From contig JAEYWB010000317.1 in the NCBI GenBank assembly GCA_023429275.1, positions 1 through 8,448 of the forward strand: a stretch of 8,448 bases of DNA, written 5' to 3'. Position numbers and translations under genes: made by a program. The notes beneath the pieces are model-generated. The model worked only from the letters and a program-made list of their open reading frames with translations, was not told the DNA's origin and made no database searches. The stretch comes from Planctomycetota bacterium (GTDB lineage: Bacteria; Planctomycetota; Planctomycetia; Planctomycetales; Planctomycetaceae). Position 1 is the stretch's first letter. Every line of letters starts with the position of its first letter. Positions 1 to 6,713 of this stretch are shown here, in pieces.

Positions 1-10
1 CGCCGGGTGT

Positions 11-322
11 TCACGGCTTCTGCTTCGCGGCCCAGGCGACGTGTCGGGCGATTCCCTCGTGTGCCATCAGTTGTTCGCGCGTATTGTAAGACTCACCGAG
101 CTGCGCTTCATCCGGAATCAGATCATGGATTCCGCTGTGGCACAGCCGACAGAGATAGAGGCCACGTGTCCGCATCTCGGTCCGCTCGTGACGCTTCTGA
201 AACCTCGGCCGCCGGTGGACCTTTCTGGGGATGAGATGATGGAACGTCAAGGGGACGGCGCGGCCGCAGAGCTCGCAGCCCCCTCTTTTTCGCTCGCGAT
301 GATCCTGTCGCGTTGTCGTCAT
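11..322 (-). CDS. Small HNH endonuclease-fold protein
   Basis: A 103-residue protein of the short HNH-nuclease-like family. Two CxxC pairs that should bind a structural zinc are visible: C16-x-x-C19 (CELCG) and C58-x-x-C61 followed by H62 (CRLCH). Between them lies the HNH core LTFHHLIPRK (H28, H29), and IH follows at H66. The C-terminal part (ESYNTREQLMAHEGIARHVAWAAKQKP) resembles the conserved tail I recall for this roughly 100-residue family. Canonical HNH enzymes cut DNA with a beta-beta-alpha-metal site, but no substrate is established for these short stand-alone versions. There is no Asn between H29 and C58, so the middle residue of the classical H-N-H triad is missing or replaced. Catalysis is therefore uncertain. 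The start is ATG at 320-322 without a clear Shine-Dalgarno. It is divergent from the cytochrome gene. Nothing nearby suggests a restriction or defence partner, though the downstream side lies outside the window. Confidence 0.85.
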   Translation of the reverse strand: MTTTRQDHRERKRGGCELCGRAVPLTFHHLIPRKVHRRPRFQKRHERTEMRTRGLYLCRLCHSGIHDLIPDEAQLGESYNTREQLMAHEGIARHVAWAAKQKP

Positions 323-466
323 GAGACCGCCCCGGTCCGGGAAACCGCCTCATTCTATCGCTTCCCCCCGGCCGGTCCGGGCGCGTAGAATTCATATTCT
401 GAGACTCTGTTGCGTCGTGGCCCTTCCAACTGGCCCGCCATTTCTTTTAACGACCGGCCTTTAACG
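323..466. promoter_or_regulatory. Divergent intergenic region with AT-rich dyad and repeated CCGGTCCGG
   Basis: This 144 bp gap separates two divergent genes and must carry their promoters. It contains CCGGTCCGGG twice, at 332-341 and 372-381 (40 bp apart); the first copy lies in an 11-bp palindrome with one central base (331-341). An AT-rich island at 386-400 holds the dyad AGAAT-tcat-ATTCT. TAGAAT at 386-391 matches five of six bases of a sigma-70 -10 box for the rightward gene, but I see no convincing -35 at the usual spacing. The promoter call is therefore tentative. No Shine-Dalgarno is evident before ATG 467. Confidence 0.3.
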
Positions 467-3400
467 ATGCGAATCTCGACCGCCGTCGCGATGGTGCTTC
501 TGTCCGTCAATGCCTGGGCCGATCCGCCATCCACCCCGGCCGCGCCCGCGAAAAAGCTCGACTTCAACCGGGACGTCCGGACGATCCTGTCGGACAACTG
601 CTTCCGGTGCCACGGTTTCGACGACAAGACGCGTGAGGGGGGCCTGCGGCTCGACACATCAGAGGGGGCGACGGCTAAGCTCGAATCGGGCGTCCACGCG
701 ATCGTCGCGGGCAACCCGGACATGAGCGGGATCATCGCCCGGATCACGTCGACGAACCCCGACGAGGTGATGCCCCCGCCGTCGACCGGCAAGAAGATCA
801 CCCCGGCCCAGGTCGAAACCCTGAAGCAGTGGATTCGCGAAGGGGCGGAGTTCAAGACACACTGGTCATTCGAGACCGTGGAACGTCGGGCCCTTTCGGC
901 GGTCAGGAACACGGCCGGCGAGGCGAACCCGATCGACCGCTTCGCCGAAGCCCGCCTCGAAGCGGAGGGGCTCAGCGCCGCTCCCGAGGCCGACAAGATC
1001 ACGTTGATCCGGCGGCTCACGCTCGACCTGACCGGCCTGCCGCCGACACCGGCCGAAGTCGACGCCTTTCTCGCCGATACCTCGCCGAATGCCTATGAGG
1101 CGGTTGTCGACCGGCTTCTCCGTTCGCCGCGATATGGCGAACACATGACCCGGTACTGGCTCGACGTCGCACGCTACGGCGATACGCACGGCCTGCATCT
1201 CGACAACCAGCGGTCGCTCTACAAGTACCGCGAGTGGGTCATCAACGCCTTCAACACGAACAAGCGGTTTGATGAGTTCGTCGTCGAGCAGCTCGCGGGA
1301 GACATGATTCCGGGCGCGACGCTCGACCAGAAGGTCGCAACCGGCTTCGTCCGGGCGAACGTCTCGACGAGCGAAGGGGGTTCGATCAACGAAGAGGTCC
1401 GCGTCCGCTACGTCGTCGACCGGACCGAGACCCTCTCGACCGTCTTCCTGGGACTGACGCTCGGATGCGCCGTCTGTCATGACCACAAGTACGACCCGGT
1501 CACGCAGAAGGAGTTCTACCAGCTCTACGCCTTCTTCAACTCCGCGTCCGACCCGGCGATGGACGGCAACCGGCACGACACCCCTCCGGTCGTTCGCCTG
1601 CCGACGCCGGAAGAGACCGCCCGGCTCGCCGATTACGATCAGAAGATCGCCGCGGCTCAGCAGGCGATCAAAGACGCGCTCGCCAAGGTCGAATACGCCG
1701 AGCCCCCGATGACCGAGGCGAAGCCGGCGGACGCACCGCAGGAGTTCGTCTGGATCGACGACGCCGCTCCGAGCGGCGCCCAGCTCCAGGGAAACACCCC
1801 GTGGGAATTCGTGGGAAAGCCGGATCACCCGGTCTTCAGCGGCGAAAAGGCAAGCCGCCGGCAGGGATCCGGCATCACGCAGCACTTCTTCACCGGGGCC
1901 AACCCCGGGCTCAAGATCGGCGAGGGGGACAAGTTCTTCGCCTACGTCTATCTCGACCCGAAGAATCCTCCCAAGACCGTCATGCTCCAGTTCAACGACG
2001 GCACCTGGGAGCACCGCGCCTTCTGGGGAGACGACGCCATCGCGTTCGGCTCCGGCGACACCGACGGCCATCGCCGCCTGGGGGACCTGCCGAAGACCGG
2101 CGAGTGGGTCAGGCTGGAAGTCGACGCGGCCCGCGTCGGCCTCCCCGCCGGAAAGCTGCTCAACGGGTGGGCCTTCACCCAGTTCGACGGCCACTGTTAC
2201 TGGGACAAGGCGGGGGTCATCACCAAGACGCCGCAGGATGGCAAGGGCTTCGAATCGCTCGTCGCCTGGGAAGCCTATGACAAGGGACTCATGAAGTCGG
2301 ATGTCCCCCAACCCGTCCGCGACGCGATCAAGGTCGAGGCGGCGAAGCGGACCGACGACCAGAAGAAGCTGATCCGCGACTACTTCCTCGAGAACGTGTA
2401 CGCGAAGACCCGCGAGATCTTCGAGCCCCTCCAAAAGAACCTGAAGAGCCTCCAGGACGAGCGGAAGAAGACGGACGATGCAATCGCGGTCTCGCTGGTG
2501 ATGGCGGACGACGCCAAGGAACGGGAGACATTCGTCCTCCTCCGCGGCGAATACGACAAGCCCGGTCCGAAGGTCGAACGCGGGACGCCGGCTGTGCTCC
2601 CGCCGATGCCCGAGGGGGCTCCGAAGAACCGCCTCGGCCTTGCGCAGTGGCTCGTCCATCGCAGCCACCCGCTCACCTCGCGGGTGTCGGTCAACCGGTT
2701 CTGGCAGCAGTTCTTCGGCCGCGGTCTCGTGAAGACCTCGGAAGACTTCGGCATCCAGGGGGAATCCCCCTCGCATCCCGAGCTGCTCGACTGGCTGTCG
2801 GCGGAGTTCATGGAGACGGGCTGGGATGTCAAGCGGCTCGTGAAGCTGATGGTGACGTCGCGGACGTACCGCCAGAGCTCGAAGGTCACGCCCGAACTCG
2901 TGGGGCGGGATCCTGAAAACGCCCTCCTCGCCCGCGGCCCCCGGTTCCGGCTCGAGGCGGAAGTGGTCCGCGACTCGGCCCTCTTCACGAGTGGCCTGCT
3001 CGTCGAAAAGCTCGGTGGCCGGAGCGTGAAGCCGTACCAGCCGGACGGTCTCTGGGAGGCAGTCGCCTTCACGAGCAGCGACACGAGCAAGTACATGCGG
3101 GACAACGGGGAGGCGCTCTACCGCCGCAGCATGTACACGTTCTGGAAGCGGACATCGCCGCCGCCGAGCATGATGGCGTTCGACGCTCCGTCGCGGGAGA
3201 CCTGCACGGCGCGGCGGGCGCGGACGAATACTCCTCTCCAGGCGCTCGTCCTGATGAATGACGAGCAGTACGTCGAAGCGGCCCGCAAGCTGGCCGCCCG
3301 AATGATGACCGAAGGGGGCTCCCAGCCTGCCGACCGGCTCGCGTACGGGTTCCGGCTGGCGACAAGCCGTCTCCCGACCTCAAAGGAGGCGGAGATCCTC

Positions 3401-3577
3401 GGCCGTCAGCACCAGCAGCACCTCGAGAAGTATCAGGCGAACGTGGAAGGGGCCAAGAAGCTTCTCGGCGTCGGTGCGAGCCCGCGGAACGAACAACTCG
3501 ACCCCGCGGAACACGCCGCCTACACGATGGTGGCGAGCCTGCTGTTGAACCTCGATGAGACGGTGACGAAAGAGTAA
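467..3577 (+). CDS. Secreted PSCyt1-DUF1549-DUF1553 (PSD1) cytochrome-domain protein
   Basis: A 1036-residue exported protein. The start at ATG 467 is chosen because it begins directly with a signal peptide (MRISTAVAMVLLSVNAWA, AxA cleavage after A18). An in-frame TTG at 410 would put 19 unlikely residues in front. Domains in order: PSCyt1 with heme motif CFRCH (C45, C48, H49) and the MPPP turn at M102; DUF1549/PSCyt2 at about 150-365 with a second CxxCH (C334, C337, H338, followed by DHKYDP); a helical linker at about 370-415; a beta-rich, Trp-containing insert at about 426-604 that looks carbohydrate-binding-like; a charged, probably coiled-coil stretch at about 620-680; the FVLLRGEY segment (F689); and DUF1553/PSD1 at about 720-1036 (NRFWQQFFGRG, SRTYRQSS, terminal LLNLDETVTKE). 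Biochemistry is not established for this family. Heme-linked oxidation of complex polysaccharides in the periplasm has been proposed. Such genes are usually followed by a DUF1501 gene, but here the next gene is priA on the other strand. Confidence 0.93.
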   Translation: MRISTAVAMVLLSVNAWADPPSTPAAPAKKLDFNRDVRTILSDNCFRCHGFDDKTREGGLRLDTSEGATAKLESGVHAIVAGNPDMSGIIARITSTNPDEVMPPPSTGKKITPAQVETLKQWIREGAEFKTHWSFETVERRALSAVRNTAGEANPIDRFAEARLEAEGLSAAPEADKITLIRRLTLDLTGLPPTPAEVDAFLADTSPNAYEAVVDRLLRSPRYGEHMTRYWLDVARYGDTHGLHLDNQRSLYKYREWVINAFNTNKRFDEFVVEQLAGDMIPGATLDQKVATGFVRANVSTSEGGSINEEVRVRYVVDRTETLSTVFLGLTLGCAVCHDHKYDPVTQKEFYQLYAFFNSASDPAMDGNRHDTPPVVRLPTPEETARLADYDQKIAAAQQAIKDALAKVEYAEPPMTEAKPADAPQEFVWIDDAAPSGAQLQGNTPWEFVGKPDHPVFSGEKASRRQGSGITQHFFTGANPGLKIGEGDKFFAYVYLDPKNPPKTVMLQFNDGTWEHRAFWGDDAIAFGSGDTDGHRRLGDLPKTGEWVRLEVDAARVGLPAGKLLNGWAFTQFDGHCYWDKAGVITKTPQDGKGFESLVAWEAYDKGLMKSDVPQPVRDAIKVEAAKRTDDQKKLIRDYFLENVYAKTREIFEPLQKNLKSLQDERKKTDDAIAVSLVMADDAKERETFVLLRGEYDKPGPKVERGTPAVLPPMPEGAPKNRLGLAQWLVHRSHPLTSRVSVNRFWQQFFGRGLVKTSEDFGIQGESPSHPELLDWLSAEFMETGWDVKRLVKLMVTSRTYRQSSKVTPELVGRDPENALLARGPRFRLEAEVVRDSALFTSGLLVEKLGGRSVKPYQPDGLWEAVAFTSSDTSKYMRDNGEALYRRSMYTFWKRTSPPPSMMAFDAPSRETCTARRARTNTPLQALVLMNDEQYVEAARKLAARMMTEGGSQPADRLAYGFRLATSRLPTSKEAEILGRQHQQHLEKYQANVEGAKKLLGVGASPRNEQLDPAEHAAYTMVASLLLNLDETVTKE

Positions 3578-3600
3578 CGCGGCACGGACGCCCCGCGCGA
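3578..3600. terminator. Short convergent gap with weak hairpin
   Basis: The 23 bp between the stop codons of the cytochrome gene (TAA) and priA (TAG) contain CGCGG (3578-3582) and CCGCG (3593-3597), a 5-bp stem with a 10-nt loop. There is no T-run on either strand. It could be a weak bidirectional terminator, but the evidence is only the dyad and its position between convergent genes. Confidence 0.2.
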
Positions 3601-5886
3601 CTATCGCATGTCGAGCGGGTCGACGTCGATGACGTATTCGACGCCGTGGCCGAGCGTCACCTCTCGTGAGACTTCTTTCCAGAGCTGCTGGAGTGGGGCG
3701 AGAGTTTCGCTCGCCAGCTGGAGGTGGTAGCGGAAGTGCTTCTTCAGCTTGAGGATAGGCGCGGGGGCCGGGCCGAGGAGCTTGACGCCCAGGCCGAGCG
3801 ATTTTGACTTTGCCCTGAAGGCCTCGGCGATACGTCGGGCCTCTGCCTGCACGGCGGGTTCGTCGGGGCCGCGGAAGATGATCCGCGCGAGGTGCGTGAA
3901 CGGCGGCGCGAGCATGTCCTTGCGGTGCTGCAGCTCGAGGCTTGCGAAGCCGAGATAGTCGTGCCTGGCCGCCTTCTGGATTACCATCTCGTCCGGGCTC
4001 GCCGTCTGGATCAGGACCTTGCCCCCGCGTGGTCCCCGGCCCGTGCGCCCCGCCACCTGCGCGATGAGCTGAAATGTCCGCTCCGAGGAACGGAGGTCCG
4101 GCTGATGGAGCAGTGTGTCGGCATCGACGACGCCGACGAGCGTCACGTTCGGGAAGTCGAGCCCCTTGGCGATCATCTGCGTTCCGAGGAGGATGTCGAC
4201 CTGCCCGTGGCGGAAGGCGTCCAGGGCCTTGTCGTGGCTCCCCGGTTTCTTCATCGAGTCGCTGTCCATCCGGATCACGCGGGCATCCGGGAACTTTGCC
4301 TTCACCTCGTTCTCCAGCCGCTGCGTCCCGGTCCCGAGATACTTGAGCCCCGGCATCCCGCAGCCCGCGCAGAACTCGGGAGCCGCCGCTTCGTAGTCGC
4401 AACTGTGGCAGACGACCCGCTTGCGGTCGTCGTGCCAGGTGAGGGTGATGTCGCAATCGGGGCACTTGATCCCCGTGCCGCAACGGGCGCACCACAGCAC
4501 CGGAGAGTAGCCCCGCAGGTTGAGGAACAGGATGACCTGCCCCTTGTCCTCGAGCGCACTCTTGACCGCCACGCGGAGCGCCCGCCCGATCGCTTCCCCC
4601 TTGGTGACGTGCGGGTCGTTCCGAGTATCGACGACGACGACGGGAGGGAGCGGCCGCTTCTCGACGCGCCGCGGCAGCGACAGCAGCATCTCGTGCTTTC
4701 TCCGCGCCCTCAGCAGCGACTCGAGCGTTGGCGTCGCGGAGCCGAGGATGAGCGGGATGCTCTCCCGACGGGCCCGCTCCCGCGCGACCTCCCGGGCGTG
4801 GTATCGGGGGGCGGTCTGCTGCTTGAACGTCGACTCGTGCTCCTCATCGATGATGATCAGCCCCAGGTGCGGGCAGGGGGCGAAGACGGCGCTTCGCGCC
4901 CCGACGATGACCTGCACCTCCCCGGAGGCGATCCGCTGCCACTGCGCGTGCCGCTCGGCATCGCTCAGGTGACTGTGCAGAACGGCGACCGAGGGAAACC
5001 GGCTCCGGAACCGACGGATCGTCTGCGGCGTCAGGCTGATCTCCGGAACGAGAACGATCGCCTGGCGGCCGTAGCTGACGACCTCCCGGATCGCCTGGAT
5101 GTAGACCTCGGTCTTGCCGCTCCCGGTCACTCCGTGCAGCAGCACCGTCTCGTGCCGGCCCGCCCGCAGGAGCTTCAGGATCTCGGCCAGAACCGTTTCC
5201 TGGTCGGCATTGAGATGCAGGTCCTTCTCGTTCTCGGCCGCAACGACCGGAATCGGAGAGGCGAGCGTTCGCCGCTTGATCGGAACGATCAGCCGCTTCT
5301 CGCGGAGCGTGCGGATCGGGGCGGTGCCGCAGTCGGCCTGCCGGGAAAGCTCGTCAATCGGCAGGGGCTCGGACGAATCGAGGATCACCTGCAGGATCCG
5401 CTTCTGCTTCGCCGGCAGCTTCAGCGAGTCGAACTGTTCGCGAAGTCCCTCGGCGGGCTCGTAGCAGACGATCTCGCGCGTCCCCGCCTGCTTCTTGACT
5501 CCCGCCGGAACGACGCTTTCGAGCACCTGCCCCCAGCTGCAGAGGTATCGCTCCCCGATCCAGCGGGTCAGCTCGAGCATCGCGGGGGTGAGGAGCGGGT
5601 CCCGGTCGAGAATCTCCGTCAGCGACTTCAGCCGCTTGCTCGTCGAAGGGGTCGAGTCGAGGCCGACGCAGTAACCGACGGTTGCGTCGTCCCCCCGTCC
5701 GAACGGGACGCGAACGCGCTGCCCCGGCTGGATCAGGTCCCGCAGCTCCTGGGGGACAAGGTAGTGAAACACCGTGTCGATCGGCCGGTTGACGACGACG
5801 GCTGCCACGAGCCGGTCCGCATCGGCCGCCTGCTCCCAGGGGGCAGGCTCCGGCGGCAGATCGAAGAGGGAAGGTTGCCGAGACAC
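3601..5886 (-). CDS. priA: Primosomal protein N' (PriA), replication-restart 3'-5' DNA helicase
   Basis: A full-length 761-residue PriA (E. coli PriA is 732). PriA recognises stalled or repaired forks and D-loops in the cytoplasm, remodels them with ATP, and starts reloading of the replicative helicase. Visible parts: N-terminal 3'-DNA-binding domain (about 25-105, with PGQRVRVPFGRG); winged-helix region (about 110-215); Walker A GVTGSGKTE (252-260); DEEH box (347-350); GSATP motif III (382-386); a complete eight-Cys zinc module of four CxxC pairs (C466/469, C475/478, C493/496, C506/509); helicase motifs V and VI (GTQMIAKGLDFPNV, 568-581; QVAGRTGR, 610-617); and a C-terminal domain (about 650-761). 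The segment before the first Cys pair reads NLRGY where E. coli has NRRGF. The GTG start at 5886 lacks a clear Shine-Dalgarno, but the alignment to the family allows little else. The first residues contain QPSLF (4-8), similar to sliding-clamp-binding peptides. No primosome partner is adjacent. Confidence 0.97.
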   Translation of the reverse strand: MSRQPSLFDLPPEPAPWEQAADADRLVAAVVVNRPIDTVFHYLVPQELRDLIQPGQRVRVPFGRGDDATVGYCVGLDSTPSTSKRLKSLTEILDRDPLLTPAMLELTRWIGERYLCSWGQVLESVVPAGVKKQAGTREIVCYEPAEGLREQFDSLKLPAKQKRILQVILDSSEPLPIDELSRQADCGTAPIRTLREKRLIVPIKRRTLASPIPVVAAENEKDLHLNADQETVLAEILKLLRAGRHETVLLHGVTGSGKTEVYIQAIREVVSYGRQAIVLVPEISLTPQTIRRFRSRFPSVAVLHSHLSDAERHAQWQRIASGEVQVIVGARSAVFAPCPHLGLIIIDEEHESTFKQQTAPRYHAREVARERARRESIPLILGSATPTLESLLRARRKHEMLLSLPRRVEKRPLPPVVVVDTRNDPHVTKGEAIGRALRVAVKSALEDKGQVILFLNLRGYSPVLWCARCGTGIKCPDCDITLTWHDDRKRVVCHSCDYEAAAPEFCAGCGMPGLKYLGTGTQRLENEVKAKFPDARVIRMDSDSMKKPGSHDKALDAFRHGQVDILLGTQMIAKGLDFPNVTLVGVVDADTLLHQPDLRSSERTFQLIAQVAGRTGRGPRGGKVLIQTASPDEMVIQKAARHDYLGFASLELQHRKDMLAPPFTHLARIIFRGPDEPAVQAEARRIAEAFRAKSKSLGLGVKLLGPAPAPILKLKKHFRYHLQLASETLAPLQQLWKEVSREVTLGHGVEYVIDVDPLDMR

Positions 5887-6061
5887 GAAGGAAGGATAGC
5901 TGTCGAGGGGGGCACGTCTATCGGGTCGCGGCCGGGATCTCCCGGTCCGCTCCGTGGCGAGTTTCTGCGGGAAGGAGGAGACTCAATGCAATCCTGGAGT
6001 CTCCGTCGGGGCCGCGAGGCCAGGGACCGACGCCAGGTGTCCCCGCTCCCCGGACGCAGCG
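5887..6061. promoter_or_regulatory. priA/GNAT divergent intergenic region
   Basis: This 175 bp gap between divergent genes should contain both promoters, but I cannot pick -35/-10 boxes with confidence. It holds a 14-bp dyad CCGGGA-tc-TCCCGG at 5932-5945, about 45 bp upstream of the priA start, which could be an operator. A copy of CCGGTCCG (5942-5949) overlaps its right arm. A strong GGAGG at 5974-5978 precedes an ATG at 5986 that is out of frame with the acetyltransferase. Confidence 0.3.
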
Positions 6062-6135
6062 ATGAGCTCTCACGATTCCACCGCCGACGACATCATTCGG
6101 ACAGCCCGCATCGAAGATGCATCGACGATCATTGA
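5986..6135 (+). CDS. Possible 49-residue overlapping upstream ORF (unrecognised)
   Basis: This frame opens with ATG at 5986, seven bases after a textbook Shine-Dalgarno GGAGG (5974-5978), one of the two best ribosome-binding sites in the window. It encodes a very basic 49-residue peptide (13 Arg, several His) ending at TGA 6133-6135. It overlaps the first 74 bases of the acetyltransferase frame. I recognise no family, domain, signal peptide or membrane segment. It could be a leader frame that delivers ribosomes to the weak acetyltransferase start by coupling, or a chance ORF. The low sequence complexity and Arg/His bias are what a wrong-frame read of GC-rich DNA looks like, so translation is unproven. 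Confidence 0.25.
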   Translation: MQSWSLRRGREARDRRQVSPLPGRSDELSRFHRRRHHSDSPHRRCIDDH

Positions 6136-6559
6136 ATTCAACCGCCGGCTCGCCCGCGAAACGGAGCACCGGGAGCTCGATCCCGACACGATCGCCGCCG
6201 GGGTCCGGGCGATTCTCCTCGATTCGTCCAAGGGGCGTTACTTCGTCGCCGAGTCCGGGGGGACGGTCGTCGGACAGCTGATGCACACCTGGGAGTGGAG
6301 CGACTGGAGGAACGGCCAGATCTGGTGGCTTCAGAGCGTTTATGTCACCGCGCACCACCGGGGGCGCGGGGTCTTCCGGAACCTGTTCGAGCACGTCCAC
6401 CGCCTCGCTTCCGCGACCCCTGGCGTCGTCGGGCTGCGACTGTATGTCGAGAAGCAGAACGCGCCTGCGCAGTCGACGTATCTCAAGCTCGGCCTGGAAG
6501 AAACGTCGTACATCGTGCTGGAGCAGATGCTCACCCGGGCCGGGAGCGAACACGGATAG
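6062..6559 (+). CDS. GNAT-family N-acetyltransferase
   Basis: A 165-residue single-domain GNAT protein, a typical length for the family. These enzymes transfer acetyl from acetyl-CoA to an amine on a small molecule or protein; the substrate here cannot be told from sequence. The N terminus shows the usual beta1-alpha1 opening (IIRTARIEDASTIIEFNRRLA). The central strands are YFVAESGGTVVGQL and WWLQSVYV (about 60-95). The acetyl-CoA pyrophosphate loop is HHRGRGVFRNLF (about 98-109), where the first position is His in place of the usual Gln/Arg. The C-terminal part has the common Asn/Ala...Tyr...LGL pattern (NAPAQSTYLKLGLEETSYIVLEQML). I chose ATG 6062 because the domain begins about 12 residues later. 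The longer frame from GTG 5954 adds 36 residues unlike any GNAT extension. The Shine-Dalgarno before 6062 is weak. It is followed, after 162 bp, by mscS on the same strand, but shows no functional link to it. Confidence 0.9.
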   Translation: MSSHDSTADDIIRTARIEDASTIIEFNRRLARETEHRELDPDTIAAGVRAILLDSSKGRYFVAESGGTVVGQLMHTWEWSDWRNGQIWWLQSVYVTAHHRGRGVFRNLFEHVHRLASATPGVVGLRLYVEKQNAPAQSTYLKLGLEETSYIVLEQMLTRAGSEHG

Positions 6560-6585
6560 ACACATCCCGCCCATTTTCCGTAAAA

Positions 6586-6613
6586 CTCCCCCGCCTGGCA
6601 GGAAAAGGGGGAG
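6586..6613 (-). terminator. C/G-rich stem, terminator-like on the minus strand
   Basis: CTCCCCC (6586-6592) pairs with GGGGGAG (6607-6613) around a 14-nt loop that itself contains the small dyad CCTG-g-CAGG. Read on the minus strand, the stem is followed directly by TTTT (6585-6582), the layout of an intrinsic terminator. Read on the plus strand there is no T-run. No minus-strand gene lies immediately upstream, so if it works it would stop antisense transcription from the mscS side. Confidence 0.25.
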
Positions 6614-6622
6614 ACTTCGAGC

Positions 6623-6654
6623 CGGTCCGGATCAAGCTCGCTTGATCGGGACCG
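6623..6654 (+). repeat. Near-perfect inverted repeat (14-bp arms, 4-nt loop) in mscS leader
   Basis: The left arm at 6623-6636 (CGGTCCGGATCAAG) pairs with the right arm at 6641-6654 (CTTGATCGGGACCG) through 13 of 14 positions; the only mismatch is G6629 against G6648. The loop is CTCG (6637-6640). It lies 67 bp upstream of the mscS start. There is no T-run after it on either strand, so it is not a standard intrinsic terminator. It could be an operator, an mRNA leader structure, or the processed end of the upstream transcript. Confidence 0.55.
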
Positions 6655-6706
6655 ATTCGACGGAAGGCGATTGCTCCTCTGCCATTGAAGTTCGACTGAC
6701 CATCGC

Positions 6707-6713
6707 AGGGAGG
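6707..6713 (+). promoter_or_regulatory. Ribosome binding site of mscS
   Basis: AGGGAGG lies eight bases before ATG 6722. This is a good Shine-Dalgarno and fixes the mscS start, including its unusual N-terminal extension. Confidence 0.7.

Noticed and set aside
11..322. HNH protein as part of a defence or mobile system
   Set aside because: No methyltransferase, integrase, terminal repeats or other defence gene is adjacent within the window; short HNH proteins of this kind are common singletons.
866..2776. Long minus-strand open frame (636 codons) opposite the cytochrome gene
   Set aside because: It is a shadow of a high-GC gene: no recognisable domain, Arg/Leu/Val/Gly/Glu-biased composition, and the plus strand here carries unmistakable DUF1549/DUF1553 motifs.
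3578..3600. Strong intrinsic terminator between the cytochrome gene and priA
   Set aside because: Only a 5-bp stem and no T-run; kept as a weak feature only.
5954..6061. GTG 5954 as the true start of the acetyltransferase
   Set aside because: The added 36 residues show no resemblance to a GNAT extension, and the strong GGAGG lies downstream of that GTG, so it cannot serve it.
3892..6135. 747-codon plus-strand open frame opposite priA
   Set aside because: It is antisense to an intact PriA with all helicase and zinc motifs. Its content is repetitive Arg/Asp/Leu/Pro typical of antisense GC-rich frames. Only the last 49 codons, after the strong ribosome-binding site, merit mention.
5918..6574. 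218-codon minus-strand frame over the GNAT gene and priA gap
   Set aside because: No domain resemblance; it covers a well-supported GNAT gene on the opposite strand.
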